A stretch of DNA of 6,793 bases. Source: Candidatus Colimorpha enterica (GTDB taxonomy: Bacteria; Bacillota; Clostridia; Oscillospirales; CAG-272). Each line of letters begins with the position of its first letter. The first letter of the stretch is position 1. This document shows positions 1 to 6,792 of the stretch, piece after piece. Both the position numbers and the translations under genes were made by a program. The notes beneath the pieces were generated by a model. That model was not told the origin of the DNA. It saw nothing but the letters and a program-made list of their open reading frames with translations, and made no database searches. Location of the stretch: positions 15,454 through 22,246 of the forward strand of contig FR891203.1 in assembly GCA_000433515.1 (NCBI GenBank), written 5' to 3'.

Positions 1-12
1 GGAAAGGAGTAA

Positions 13-1248
13 ATGAAAATGAAAAATTTCAGCGATCAATTCAGAAAAACAGTAAATGATATGAAGCCGTATAAGTCTGAGATACGTCATTCGGTTCTGA
101 ACAGCGGCACAAACAGGAAAACCGTTCATGTGCATCAGGGGTTCGGACAAAAGTTCGGCACACTGCTTACGGCAAGCCTGTCGTTCCTGCTTGTGCTCGG
201 AATAATCGTCGGAGGAGGTCTGCTCCGCGGAATGAAGAAGCCGCTTTCTCTCGGTGGCATTGATTCCGTAAGCGACAGCGTATCCGGCATCATCGAAATT
301 CCGGATCCGACGCCTGATACAGAAACGGTGATCCCGACCTCCGGAACGGAATATCCGGACATAACATATGAGACTGTCACCGAGACGATTGAAATTTACC
401 CCACCGACACGACAGAAACGGTTGATCCGTCTGACACCCAACCAGATGTCCCGACCGATCCTGAGATACCGGTTGATTCTCAGCCCGTTGATCCGCCTGA
501 CAACGACCCCGATATCGTGTTTTCGTATGACCCGATCGACGATTTTGGAACAGATGTGCTTGATGAGGTAAAAGTTATCGACAGCTTTACTGTGGCAATC
601 AATGATCGGGAGGTTTCAAGTTCGATGAGTATCTTTTTCGATGCACTTTACACCGTCGGTGGTGTCGAAAAAACCGGTACGATGTTTGTTGTACTCGGCA
701 GCGGGGTGCCTCTCGGAGAAGGTTATATTCCGGACATATACCTGATCATGTATGATCCCGAAACCGAAACTGTTGTTGCGGCTAAGAAGTGGCTGATGGC
801 TGGCGGCATATTTGTCAACAGCGACATTCCCGGAACCTTCCTTGTAGCCGGGGTGAGCTACGATCAGTCAGACGCTGTTTACGGATATTTCGGAGTATAC
901 CGAGTTACCGACAGCCTGACCGGCAAGCCGGAATTTGTACTCGACAGCAGCTATGACTCATGCAAAATTCATCAGACTTACTTCAACTCACTGGCAAATA
1001 ACGGAATTACAAAAGAAGAAATGAACGTTATTAACAGGGACAAGAAGTACAATGACAACTACTATCAGAGGTTCAGTAAACTGATCAGAGGCAGTGATTA
1101 TGCAGAGATACTTGATGTATACGGCGGTGTCAACTTTTTTGCTGGAGAGTGCGTGAGCATACCCAGAGACAGATGGACTCCGTCAGATAAAGAACTTGCG
1201 GCGTTTTCCTATATATCGTACGCGGCAGGATTCTTCGATAAAAAATAA
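13..1248 (+). CDS. Single-pass membrane protein with acidic linker and unrecognised ectodomain
   Basis: I do not recognise the family. Seen in the sequence: a basic, soluble N-terminus of about 47 residues, one hydrophobic segment at about residues 49-71 (rich in Leu, Ile, Val and Gly) followed by a basic RGMKK stretch, then a low-complexity linker at about 97-168 rich in Pro, Thr, Asp and Glu, then a globular mixed domain to residue 411. Only two cysteines (317 and 380) are present, both in the outer domain. An AGGAG ribosome binding site lies at 5-9, only 3 bases before the first ATG (13) but 9 bases before a second in-frame ATG at 19, so translation may really begin at residue 3. Inference: the short cytoplasmic head, one membrane span and an extracellular domain resemble the anti-sigma-like or sensor proteins that clostridia often encode next to ECF sigma factors. 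The upstream gene is outside the window, so this is unproven. The basic RGMKK just after the span leaves the orientation uncertain. Confidence 0.75.
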   Translation: MKMKNFSDQFRKTVNDMKPYKSEIRHSVLNSGTNRKTVHVHQGFGQKFGTLLTASLSFLLVLGIIVGGGLLRGMKKPLSLGGIDSVSDSVSGIIEIPDPTPDTETVIPTSGTEYPDITYETVTETIEIYPTDTTETVDPSDTQPDVPTDPEIPVDSQPVDPPDNDPDIVFSYDPIDDFGTDVLDEVKVIDSFTVAINDREVSSSMSIFFDALYTVGGVEKTGTMFVVLGSGVPLGEGYIPDIYLIMYDPETETVVAAKKWLMAGGIFVNSDIPGTFLVAGVSYDQSDAVYGYFGVYRVTDSLTGKPEFVLDSSYDSCKIHQTYFNSLANNGITKEEMNVINRDKKYNDNYYQRFSKLIRGSDYAEILDVYGGVNFFAGECVSIPRDRWTPSDKELAAFSYISYAAGFFDKK

Positions 1249-1261
1249 ATGATCCACAATT

Positions 1262-1298
1262 AAATTCTCCTTCTCAGTCAGTGAAGGAGAATTTTATT
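1262..1298 (+). terminator. Rho-independent terminator after the membrane-protein gene
   Basis: A perfect 12-base-pair inverted repeat (1262-1273 with 1283-1294) encloses a 9-base loop and runs into a T-rich tail (TTTTATT). It starts 13 bases after the stop codon at 1246-1248 and ends just before the promoter of the next operon, so it insulates the two units. Confidence 0.9.
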
Positions 1299-1304
1299 CC
1301 GGCA

Positions 1305-1333
1305 TTGACAAGCGCGGAGTTAAGTGTTACAAT
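1305..1333 (+). promoter_or_regulatory. Sigma-A-type promoter of the tldD-tldE operon
   Basis: A perfect -35 box TTGACA (1305-1310) is followed after exactly 17 bases by a -10 box TACAAT (1328-1333), one mismatch from TATAAT. A TG at 1325-1326, one base before the -10 box, makes an extended -10 element. Transcription should start near 1340, leaving a leader of about 35 bases. No operator-like palindrome overlaps it, which suggests fairly constitutive expression (inference). Confidence 0.85.
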
Positions 1334-1361
1334 AGGAAGTACAGAAAAATACTGACTTATC

Positions 1362-1371
1362 AAGGAGTGAT
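1362..1371 (+). promoter_or_regulatory. Strong ribosome binding site of tldD
   Basis: AAGGAGTGAT lies with its GGAG core ending 7 bases before the ATG at 1375. It closely matches the anti-Shine-Dalgarno sequence and fixes the tldD start. Confidence 0.85.
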
Positions 1372-1374
1372 ATA

Positions 1375-2760
1375 ATGCTTAACGATATCATCACCGGGAA
1401 AAAGGAGCTTTTCGCCGCAGGTGTCAATACCGAGCTGCGCGCGCAGAAGAATCTGACGAGAAACGTCACGCTTCTCAACGGAAACCTCGTCGGCAACGTA
1501 AGAAACGAAACAGCCGGCGTTTCCTGCCGTGTCTATCAGAATGGGGTCTACGGCTTTTCGTCAACCGCCGAGCTGTCTGACGACGCGGTAAGAGCCGTAA
1601 TAAAAGCCGCTTCCGAAAACGCGGAGTTCATGTCAGAACACGCGGGAAAAGGCAAGGGAATGCTCCCTCGCCTTGATTCCGGAAACAGCCGCACGGTTTA
1701 TGAGCTGTGCGACACGGAGCAGAAAACCTATATCGGATTCGCAAAGGAGATCGACGCGTATATCTCAACGAAGTATCCCGACCTGCTCAGCCGGGGTGTT
1801 TCGGTCAGAGCCGATTCAATGGAAAAGCTCATCGCGGTTTCCGACGGATTTGATTCGCATTCGGTAATGCCGAGAAGCTATATTTACGTTTTCCTCACTG
1901 CCGAAACTCCCGACGGAAAACCGGTCGAGATGTACGAGGTGTTCGGAAAGGGCGCGACCTTCGACCGCAATTTCACATCTCCTGCCGATCTGTACGAAAG
2001 GATCGACAGGCTTTACCGGCGGCTGAAAGAAAAGTGCGAGGGTGTTTATGCCGAAGCCGGCGAAAAAACCGTTATCCTCGGCGGCATTCTCTCCGGAATG
2101 CTGGCTCACGAGGCTGTCGGTCATACAGTTGAGGCTGACCTTGTCCTCGGAGGCTCGGTCGCGGCGCACTCTCTCGGCAGACGCGTCGCGTCAGAGCTTG
2201 TCACACTTATCGACTACGCGCACACCGCATTCGGAAAGCCGGTTCCGCTCCCCATCTACGCAGACGACGAGGGAACAAAGACAGAGGACGCAGTACTCAT
2301 CCGCGACGGCATCCTTACCGGCTATATGAACAGCCGCGAGACAGCGGAACACTTCGGAATGAACCCCACCGGCAACGCAAGAGCATTCCTGTTCTCCGAC
2401 GAGCCGCTTATCAGAATGAGAAACACCGCGATCCTCCCCGGAAGCTCAAAGCTGGACGAAATGATCGCCTCGGTAGACGACGGATATTATCTCCTTGACA
2501 CAAACAATGGTCAGGCTGATACAACCGGAGAATTCATGTTCGGAATCACCGGCGGATATGAGATAAAGAACGGAAAACTCGGAAGAGCCATCCTTGACAC
2601 CACGATCTCCGGCATCGCATTTGAAATGCTGAAGACTGTCGACATGGTCTCAGACGAGGTCATCTGGGCAAGCTCCGGAATGTGCGGAAAGAAACAGCCC
2701 ATGCCGGTCGGAATGGGCGGTCCCGCGCTCCGCTGCAAGGTCACGGTCGGCGGAAGATGA
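1375..2760 (+). CDS. tldD: Metalloprotease TldD (zinc-binding subunit of TldD/TldE)
   Basis: TldD is the catalytic subunit of the cytoplasmic TldD/TldE heterodimer, a metalloprotease that degrades unfolded or unstructured peptides and, in known cases, trims leader peptides of microcin B17-type RiPPs and takes part in CcdA antitoxin turnover. Seen here: 461 residues, slightly shorter than the roughly 480 of the E. coli protein. The family HExxxH motif is present as HEAVGH (His245, Glu246, His250), and the C-terminal GMCGK motif supplies Cys437, the usual third zinc ligand. Family landmarks also include the DDEGT stretch near residue 300, RMRNTAILPG near 346-355 and TGEFMFG near 384-390. The start is fixed by a strong ribosome binding site. 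The stop lies 17 bases before the tldE ATG at 2778 and overlaps an alternative tldE ATG at 2757 as ATGA. All metal-binding residues are intact, so an active enzyme is expected. The physiological substrate cannot be read from this window. Confidence 0.97.
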   Translation: MLNDIITGKKELFAAGVNTELRAQKNLTRNVTLLNGNLVGNVRNETAGVSCRVYQNGVYGFSSTAELSDDAVRAVIKAASENAEFMSEHAGKGKGMLPRLDSGNSRTVYELCDTEQKTYIGFAKEIDAYISTKYPDLLSRGVSVRADSMEKLIAVSDGFDSHSVMPRSYIYVFLTAETPDGKPVEMYEVFGKGATFDRNFTSPADLYERIDRLYRRLKEKCEGVYAEAGEKTVILGGILSGMLAHEAVGHTVEADLVLGGSVAAHSLGRRVASELVTLIDYAHTAFGKPVPLPIYADDEGTKTEDAVLIRDGILTGYMNSRETAEHFGMNPTGNARAFLFSDEPLIRMRNTAILPGSSKLDEMIASVDDGYYLLDTNNGQADTTGEFMFGITGGYEIKNGKLGRAILDTTISGIAFEMLKTVDMVSDEVIWASSGMCGKKQPMPVGMGGPALRCKVTVGGR

Positions 2761-2777
2761 GAAAGGCGGCGAATGAC

Positions 2778-4076
2778 ATGGATAATCTTAAGAATATTGC
2801 AAACCAAGCCCTTGAGGCTCTTAAAACAGCAGGTGCCGAAAAAGCGAAATGCGACGTCGGCTTCTCGGAAACACACGAATTCAACGTTGACGGCGGAAAA
2901 TTCAGCCTTTTCAGAACGCTTTTCGACAAGCATCTTGTAATGACCGCCATCAAAGCCGGCAAAAAGGGAAGTGTCAGACAGAACTGCTACGATCACGAAA
3001 CAATAGTTTCAGCCGCAGAAGCCTGCCTTGCAACCGCGGAATCATCCCTCCCCGATGAGGCATGGGATATCGCTCCGCTTGGGGAGAACCGCGACTTTGA
3101 ATACGGCGCGGTCAAGCCAGATCTTGATAAATTCTTCTTCCGCTGCCGCGAGCTTATGGACGACATTTCGGAAAGATACCCGAAGGTCATCGTTGAGCAG
3201 ATGATAATGACCCACTGCGAGACGACCTCAGTTCACGCTAATACAAACGGTGTTGTTTTCGGCGAGCACTGCGGCAGCTACTCGGTCGAGATCATGTTCA
3301 GCGCACATGAAGGCGAGCTTGCCTCATCCTTCTCAGGCTCATATTTCAAGACCGATAACCTTGATACACGCTTCATCGACTGCGCGGGCGTTGCAAAGGA
3401 TCTTGCCGATATCGAAAAGCAGATAACCACCCGCACGCTTGACGGAAAGTTCAGCGGTGTCATGATCCTTACCCCCGGATGCCTTAGAGAGTTTCTCTCA
3501 TTCGCTCTCGGCAGCTTCACCGGCGAGGTCGGGCTTCTTGAGGGAACCTCCCCGTGGAAGGACAAGCTCGGACAGCAGGTCGCAGATACGTCGATAACCG
3601 TCTCCGACGTCCCGTCCGACCCGCGCATAATCTGCGGAGAGAAGGTTACGGCAGACGGCTTTGCGGCGGAGGATTACAGCATTATAAAGGACGGTATCCT
3701 CGAATCCTTCATGATCTCCCAGTACGTCGCGAACAAGACCGGGTTCCCGAGAGCAAAGAACACCTCCGGAAGCATCATCATGAAGAACGGCGGAAAGCCG
3801 CTTGACGAAATAATCGCCGGGATCGACAAGGGTATCGTTGTAGGACGCTTCTCCGGCGGTCAGCCCTCGTCAAACGGTGACTTCTCCGGTGTCGCAAAGA
3901 ACAGCTTCCTTGTCGAGAACGGAAAGATAACCGACGCGCTTTCAGAAACGATGATAAGCGGAAACCTTGCCGATATGCTGAACAGTGTTTACGGCATTTC
4001 ATCCGAAACGGTTGCCGACGGCTCGAGCGTCCTGCCGTATGCTGCATTCTCCGGAATTACCGTCTCCGGAAAGTAA
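2778..4076 (+). CDS. tldE: TldE/PmbA, non-metal subunit of the TldD/TldE protease
   Basis: TldE (PmbA) pairs with TldD to form the peptide tunnel of the protease and contributes to substrate binding, but itself lacks the zinc site. Seen here: about 432 residues with no HExxxH motif, as expected. Family landmarks are the SFTGEVGLLEG stretch in the middle, the KNTSGSIIMKNGG segment, NGDFSGVAKNSFLVENG near the C-terminal third and SGNLADML near the end. Start choice: the frame is open from 2682, inside tldD. The ATG at 2778 has AGGCGG at 2764-2769, spaced 8 bases, and gives the family-like start MDNLKNIANQ. The ATG at 2757 overlaps the tldD stop but has its best GGCGG only 3 bases away. I prefer 2778, though 2757 is possible. 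It shares the tldD promoter, so the two subunits are made from one mRNA. A hairpin lies 24 bases past the stop. Confidence 0.93.
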   Translation: MDNLKNIANQALEALKTAGAEKAKCDVGFSETHEFNVDGGKFSLFRTLFDKHLVMTAIKAGKKGSVRQNCYDHETIVSAAEACLATAESSLPDEAWDIAPLGENRDFEYGAVKPDLDKFFFRCRELMDDISERYPKVIVEQMIMTHCETTSVHANTNGVVFGEHCGSYSVEIMFSAHEGELASSFSGSYFKTDNLDTRFIDCAGVAKDLADIEKQITTRTLDGKFSGVMILTPGCLREFLSFALGSFTGEVGLLEGTSPWKDKLGQQVADTSITVSDVPSDPRIICGEKVTADGFAAEDYSIIKDGILESFMISQYVANKTGFPRAKNTSGSIIMKNGGKPLDEIIAGIDKGIVVGRFSGGQPSSNGDFSGVAKNSFLVENGKITDALSETMISGNLADMLNSVYGISSETVADGSSVLPYAAFSGITVSGK

Positions 4077-4099
4077 TCAGAAACAGTTGACAAAGCGAT

Positions 4100-4132
4100 T
4101 TCCCCGCCGCTCGTCCGGGTCGGCGGGGAATT
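4100..4132 (+). terminator. GC-rich hairpin, probable terminator of tldD-tldE
   Basis: A perfect 10-base-pair inverted repeat (4100-4109 with 4121-4130, core CCCCGCCG) surrounds an 11-base loop. The tail is poor: only two Ts follow (TTACAG), so it may be a weak or factor-assisted terminator, or allow read-through into the next gene, for which no clear promoter is visible. Confidence 0.55.
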
Positions 4133-4157
4133 ACAGTCAGAGAAAATCGGAAAAACA

Positions 4158-4367
4158 ATGAATCCCAGAATCAACCGCTACATAAAAAGACGCCTGAGAA
4201 ACCGTACCGTAATCACAGTTATCTGCACCGCAGTTGTCATTTCGCTTGCAGCCGGGGTGCTTTATTATACAAAACTGCGCAAAAACCTTTTTTCAAAGAA
4301 TATTTATCCGGAGAACAATTCGCCGCTTGCCCGCACGACCGACAGCAGCGAATCACTTATCTACTGA
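4158..4367 (+). CDS. N-terminal membrane-anchor fragment of the broken C39 gene
   Basis: This 69-residue frame starts with a strongly basic head (RINRYIKRRLRNR), followed by one hydrophobic segment at about residues 17-36 and a polar serine/threonine-rich tail, ending at a TGA. The basic head before the span predicts an N-in, C-out orientation. It could in principle be a free small membrane protein, but the reading frame continues with plausible protein sequence after two TGA codons. I therefore read it as the 5' part of the adjacent peptidase gene rather than an independent gene. Confidence 0.5.
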   Translation: MNPRINRYIKRRLRNRTVITVICTAVVISLAAGVLYYTKLRKNLFSKNIYPENNSPLARTTDSSESLIY

Positions 4368-4567
4368 GTCGATTTTTTCTGACTGCTCGATACTTATCTT
4401 CCGAAAGCGCTTGACGACCTTTACAGAATTTACCCCGACACGGATGAGGCTGTTTATACCGAGGGTATAAAGCTGATCGACGCATACCGCAGTGAGATAT
4501 ATACGATCCTGAAATACGACGACTGGGCGGCTGAGATCGACAGGCCGCCGATATAAACGTAAGTCCG

Positions 4568-5281
4568 GTGTGCCAGCTTCCGGAGTACCCGAACGGATGC
4601 GAGGCGCCATCGGCTGTCTCGCTTATGAATACCGTTGGGGTAAAGATATCGCTTAAGGATTTTGTCGACAGCTGTCTTCCGAAAGCCGACGTTCATATAT
4701 CATTCGGCTGTATGTTCGGTCCCGACCCGAAAAAGTTCTATGCCGGAAATCCCGATGCCGGAAAGGGCGGCTGGGGCTGCTACGCTCCGGTGATCGTGAA
4801 AGCGACCGAAGCCCTTCCTGACGTTATTCCCGGAAACCGCCGTGCCGTTGATCTTTCCGGAACGGAATTTGACGGGATAACCAATCTCCTCTGTCTCGGC
4901 ATCCCAGTCGCAATATGGGTAACGACCGATTTCGGACCGGTAAGCGGCTATTATCAGTGGCAGAGCGAGGACAAGACAGAAACCTTTGTCTATCCCGCAA
5001 ACCAGCACTGCGTCGTTCTCTGCGGCGTTACACCGGATTTTGACGAGGGATACATCAGATATACCTGCCTCGATCCCCTTACCGGAAAAACCGTTTCTGT
5101 TCCGGCAAAAAAACTGTCCGGTTGCTTTGAATCGATGGGGAAGCAGGCTGTCGCACTGATACCTGACGGCTTGAACGTCGGCTTTGCCGTTTCTCAGAAG
5201 TACGGGAATATGAGTCTGACTTCAATTGACATCGGCGGCAGATATCCCGCTTATGAATATCCGCAGGACGAATACCACTGA
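4568..5281 (+). CDS. C39-like cysteine peptidase domain fragment (Peptidase_C39_2 type)
   Basis: This is the peptidase part of the broken gene. Counting from the GTG at 4568, the oxyanion-hole glutamine is Gln3 and the nucleophile is Cys11 in QLPEYPNGCEA. The catalytic histidine is His147 in NQHCVVLCG, and Asp169 in CLDPLTG completes the usual triad. These assignments come from motif recognition. The GTG is only the first start-like codon in the frame: it has no ribosome binding site, and domain-like sequence (NVSP) continues upstream of it, so it is unlikely to be the true start. The frame opens at 4535, right after a stop. About 40 residues follow the domain's last recognisable part. Unlike the C39 domains fused to bacteriocin ABC exporters, no transporter domain is attached. 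Confidence 0.65.
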   Translation: MCQLPEYPNGCEAPSAVSLMNTVGVKISLKDFVDSCLPKADVHISFGCMFGPDPKKFYAGNPDAGKGGWGCYAPVIVKATEALPDVIPGNRRAVDLSGTEFDGITNLLCLGIPVAIWVTTDFGPVSGYYQWQSEDKTETFVYPANQHCVVLCGVTPDFDEGYIRYTCLDPLTGKTVSVPAKKLSGCFESMGKQAVALIPDGLNVGFAVSQKYGNMSLTSIDIGGRYPAYEYPQDEYH

Positions 5282-5283
5282 TC

Positions 5284-5314
5284 AAAAAAACTCTCCCGAT
5301 GAAGGAGAGTTTTT
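5284..5314. terminator. Bidirectional terminator between convergent C39 gene and atpC
   Basis: An 11-base-pair perfect stem (5286-5296 with 5304-5314) holds a 7-base loop. On the plus strand it ends in five Ts; on the minus strand it ends in seven Ts (the A run at 5284-5290). It starts 2 bases after the C39 stop and lies 8 bases beyond the atpC stop, so it can end transcripts arriving from both sides. Confidence 0.9.
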
Positions 5315-5322
5315 ATTATGCT

Positions 5323-5586
5323 TCAGCTGTTCCAGACAAACCCCGACGTCAGCAGGTGAACACCGTTTTTCGAGACCGTGAGAAGTCCTGTCTCGCAGTC
5401 GGCGGTTTTTTCGGTTTCATCCGGAAATCTGACCTTACAGACGCATTTTTTGACAGTTGTGACAAACGGAATGTGTCCCGCCATCACCGCAAGGTCGCCG
5501 CCCGCACCTCTTAACGAGAGAAAAACCGCGTCACCGTCAAAAACGGTCCCGGAAGGGGTCGAAACTGTCAGATGATATTCGTTCAT
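5323..5586 (-). CDS. atpC: F-type ATP synthase epsilon subunit, short form
   Basis: The epsilon subunit sits on the central stalk of F1 and couples rotation to catalysis; in most bacteria its C-terminal helices also inhibit ATP hydrolysis. Seen here: 87 residues that match only the N-terminal beta-sandwich, with the recognisable FDGDAVFLSLRGAGGDLAVM and AGHIPFVTTV segments (the latter equals the common LPGHAPLLTxL). Usual length is about 130-140 residues. The protein ends at GFVWNS, right where the helical hairpin should begin, and a terminator follows 8 bases later, so there is no leftover coding sequence. An AAAGGA ribosome binding site (plus-strand 5597-5602) lies 10 bases before the ATG. 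The gene is 27 bases downstream of atpD and is the last of its operon. Short epsilons are known in some bacteria, so the enzyme may still work but without this form of inhibition (inference). Confidence 0.92.
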   Translation of the reverse strand: MNEYHLTVSTPSGTVFDGDAVFLSLRGAGGDLAVMAGHIPFVTTVKKCVCKVRFPDETEKTADCETGLLTVSKNGVHLLTSGFVWNS

Positions 5587-5613
5587 ATTCTGTCTGTCCT
5601 TTCACCGGAAGTG

Positions 5614-6792
5614 TCAGTTTTCGCCCCTGCGCGCTTTTTCGACCGCTTCCTCAATCGATCCGACATAGAGGAAAGCCGATTCCGGAAGATCGTCGTGCTT
5701 TCCGTCAATGATCTCGGCAAAACCGCGCACCGTTTCCGAAAGCGGTACGTACTGTCCCGGAAAGCCGTTGTACTGTTCCGAAACATGAAGCGCCTGAGAC
5801 AGGTACTTCTGAACCTTGCGCGCGCGTGAAACGGTCAGCTTATCGTCCTCGCTCAGCTCATCCATTCCCATTATGGCAATGATGTCCTGAAGCTCGTTGT
5901 ACCTCTGAAGAAGCCTCTGAACCTCCTTTGCCACACGGTAATGCTCCTCGCCGACAACATCGGGGGAGAGCATACGGCTTGACGAGGCAAGCGGATCGAC
6001 AGCCGGGTAGATCCCCTGTGAAGCTATCGCGCGGCTGAGAACGGTGGTAGCGTCAAGGTGGGCAAAGGTCGTTGCGGGCGCCGGGTCGGTAAGGTCGTCA
6101 GCCGGCACATATACCGCCTGAACAGAGGTTATCGAGCCGCGCTTTGTCGAGGTGATCCTCTCCTGAAGCGCGCCCATTTCGGTTGCAAGCGTCGGCTGAT
6201 ATCCGACGGCGGAAGGCATTCTTCCGAGAAGCGCCGACACCTCGCTTCCTGCCTGAGTGAATCTGAAAATATTGTCAATGAAGAGCAGAACGTCCTGTCC
6301 TTCTCTGTCGCGGAAATACTCCGCCATCGTAAGTCCCGAAAGACCGACGCGCATTCTTGCTCCCGGCGGCTCGTTCATCTGACCGTAGACAAGCGCGGTT
6401 TTTGCAAGGACGCCGGACTGCTTCATTTCGTTGTACAGGTCGTTTCCCTCGCGGGTTCGCTCTCCGACACCGGTAAAGACGGAAATGCCGCCGTGCTGTG
6501 TTGCGATATTGTTGATAAGCTCCATGATAACGACGGTTTTGCCGACTCCGGCACCGCCGAAAAGACCGATCTTTCCGCCCTTGCAGTACGGGCAGATGAG
6601 GTCAATGACCTTGATCCCGGTTTCGAGAATCTCAGCCGATGAAGCCTGTTCCTCATATGAGGGAGGGGCGCGGTGGATGTCCCAGCGCTCGCAGTCTGCG
6701 GGTGCGGGTTTTTCGTCGACAGGATCTCCGAGGACGTTGAATATTCTGCCGAGGGTGTTCTCGCCGACCGGAACGTTTATCGCGCGTCCGGT
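5614..6792 (-). CDS. atpD: F-type ATP synthase beta subunit, 5' end outside the window
   Basis: AtpD is the catalytic subunit of the F1 sector and binds and converts ADP/ATP at the cytoplasmic face of the membrane. The frame stays open to the right edge, giving 392 residues of an expected 460-470, so roughly 75 N-terminal residues (most of the beta-barrel) are missing. Seen: Walker A GGAGVGKT (plus-strand 6535-6558), the catalytic GERTREGNDLY segment, Walker B in VLLFIDN, the strongly conserved SALLGRMPSAVGYQPTLATEMG, and the DELSEED loop as DELSEDD. The first ATG that remains in frame (6525) is internal and is not the start. A small oddity is CPYC just before the P-loop, where many homologues have APYA. 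The sequence is otherwise canonical and should be functional. Upstream, the usual order would be atpA and atpG, beyond the window. Confidence 0.98.
   Translation of the reverse strand, partial: TGRAINVPVGENTLGRIFNVLGDPVDEKPAPADCERWDIHRAPPSYEEQASSAEILETGIKVIDLICPYCKGGKIGLFGGAGVGKTVVIMELINNIATQHGGISVFTGVGERTREGNDLYNEMKQSGVLAKTALVYGQMNEPPGARMRVGLSGLTMAEYFRDREGQDVLLFIDNIFRFTQAGSEVSALLGRMPSAVGYQPTLATEMGALQERITSTKRGSITSVQAVYVPADDLTDPAPATTFAHLDATTVLSRAIASQGIYPAVDPLASSSRMLSPDVVGEEHYRVAKEVQRLLQRYNELQDIIAIMGMDELSEDDKLTVSRARKVQKYLSQALHVSEQYNGFPGQYVPLSETVRGFAEIIDGKHDDLPESAFLYVGSIEEAVEKARRGEN

Larger units (their letters stand above)
4158..5281 (+). pseudogene. Broken gene for a membrane-anchored C39-like cysteine peptidase
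   Basis: Three reading-frame pieces line up as one protein in the architecture of YvpB-like, N-terminally anchored C39 (papain-like) peptidases. Piece 1 (4158-4367) is a membrane anchor. Piece 2 (4383-4556), in the same frame, is a 57-residue charged segment containing LDTYLPKALDDLYRIYPDTD; two in-frame TGA codons (4365-4367 and 4380-4382) separate it from piece 1. Piece 3, open from 4535 to 5281 in a frame one base back, carries the peptidase domain starting at INVSPVCQLPEYPNGCEA. The switch from piece 2 to piece 3 must fall between 4535 and 4556, consistent with loss of one base. No slippery heptamer is seen there, so programmed frameshifting is unlikely. The catalytic residues survive. Either the gene decayed recently, or the assembly carries errors; the flanking genes are intact, which favours decay. 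The only possible ribosome binding site is a weak GGA at 4149-4151. Its normal role would be outside the membrane, possibly in wall or peptide processing (inference). Confidence 0.75.

Noticed and set aside
1249..1374. A small RNA or precursor-peptide gene before tldD
   Set aside because: The gap is fully explained by a terminator, a promoter and a ribosome binding site.
2511..2996. 161-residue open frame on the minus strand across the tldD-tldE junction
   Set aside because: It is antisense to two clearly conserved genes and shows no recognisable domain.
4087..4092. TTGACA as a -35 box for the C39 gene
   Set aside because: At 16-18 bases downstream there is only GC-rich hairpin sequence and no -10-like element.
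4365..4382. TGA read as tryptophan or selenocysteine in the C39 gene
   Set aside because: tldD, atpD, atpC and the C39 frame itself end in TGA and tryptophan is TGG elsewhere; no selenocysteine hairpin is apparent, and recoding would not repair the later frameshift.
4535..4556. Programmed -1 frameshift joining pieces 2 and 3
   Set aside because: No slippery X XXY YYZ heptamer and no clear downstream stimulatory hairpin are visible.
6058..6642. 194-residue open frame on the plus strand
   Set aside because: It lies wholly opposite the highly conserved atpD, has no ribosome binding site and is low-similarity basic sequence; it is a shadow.
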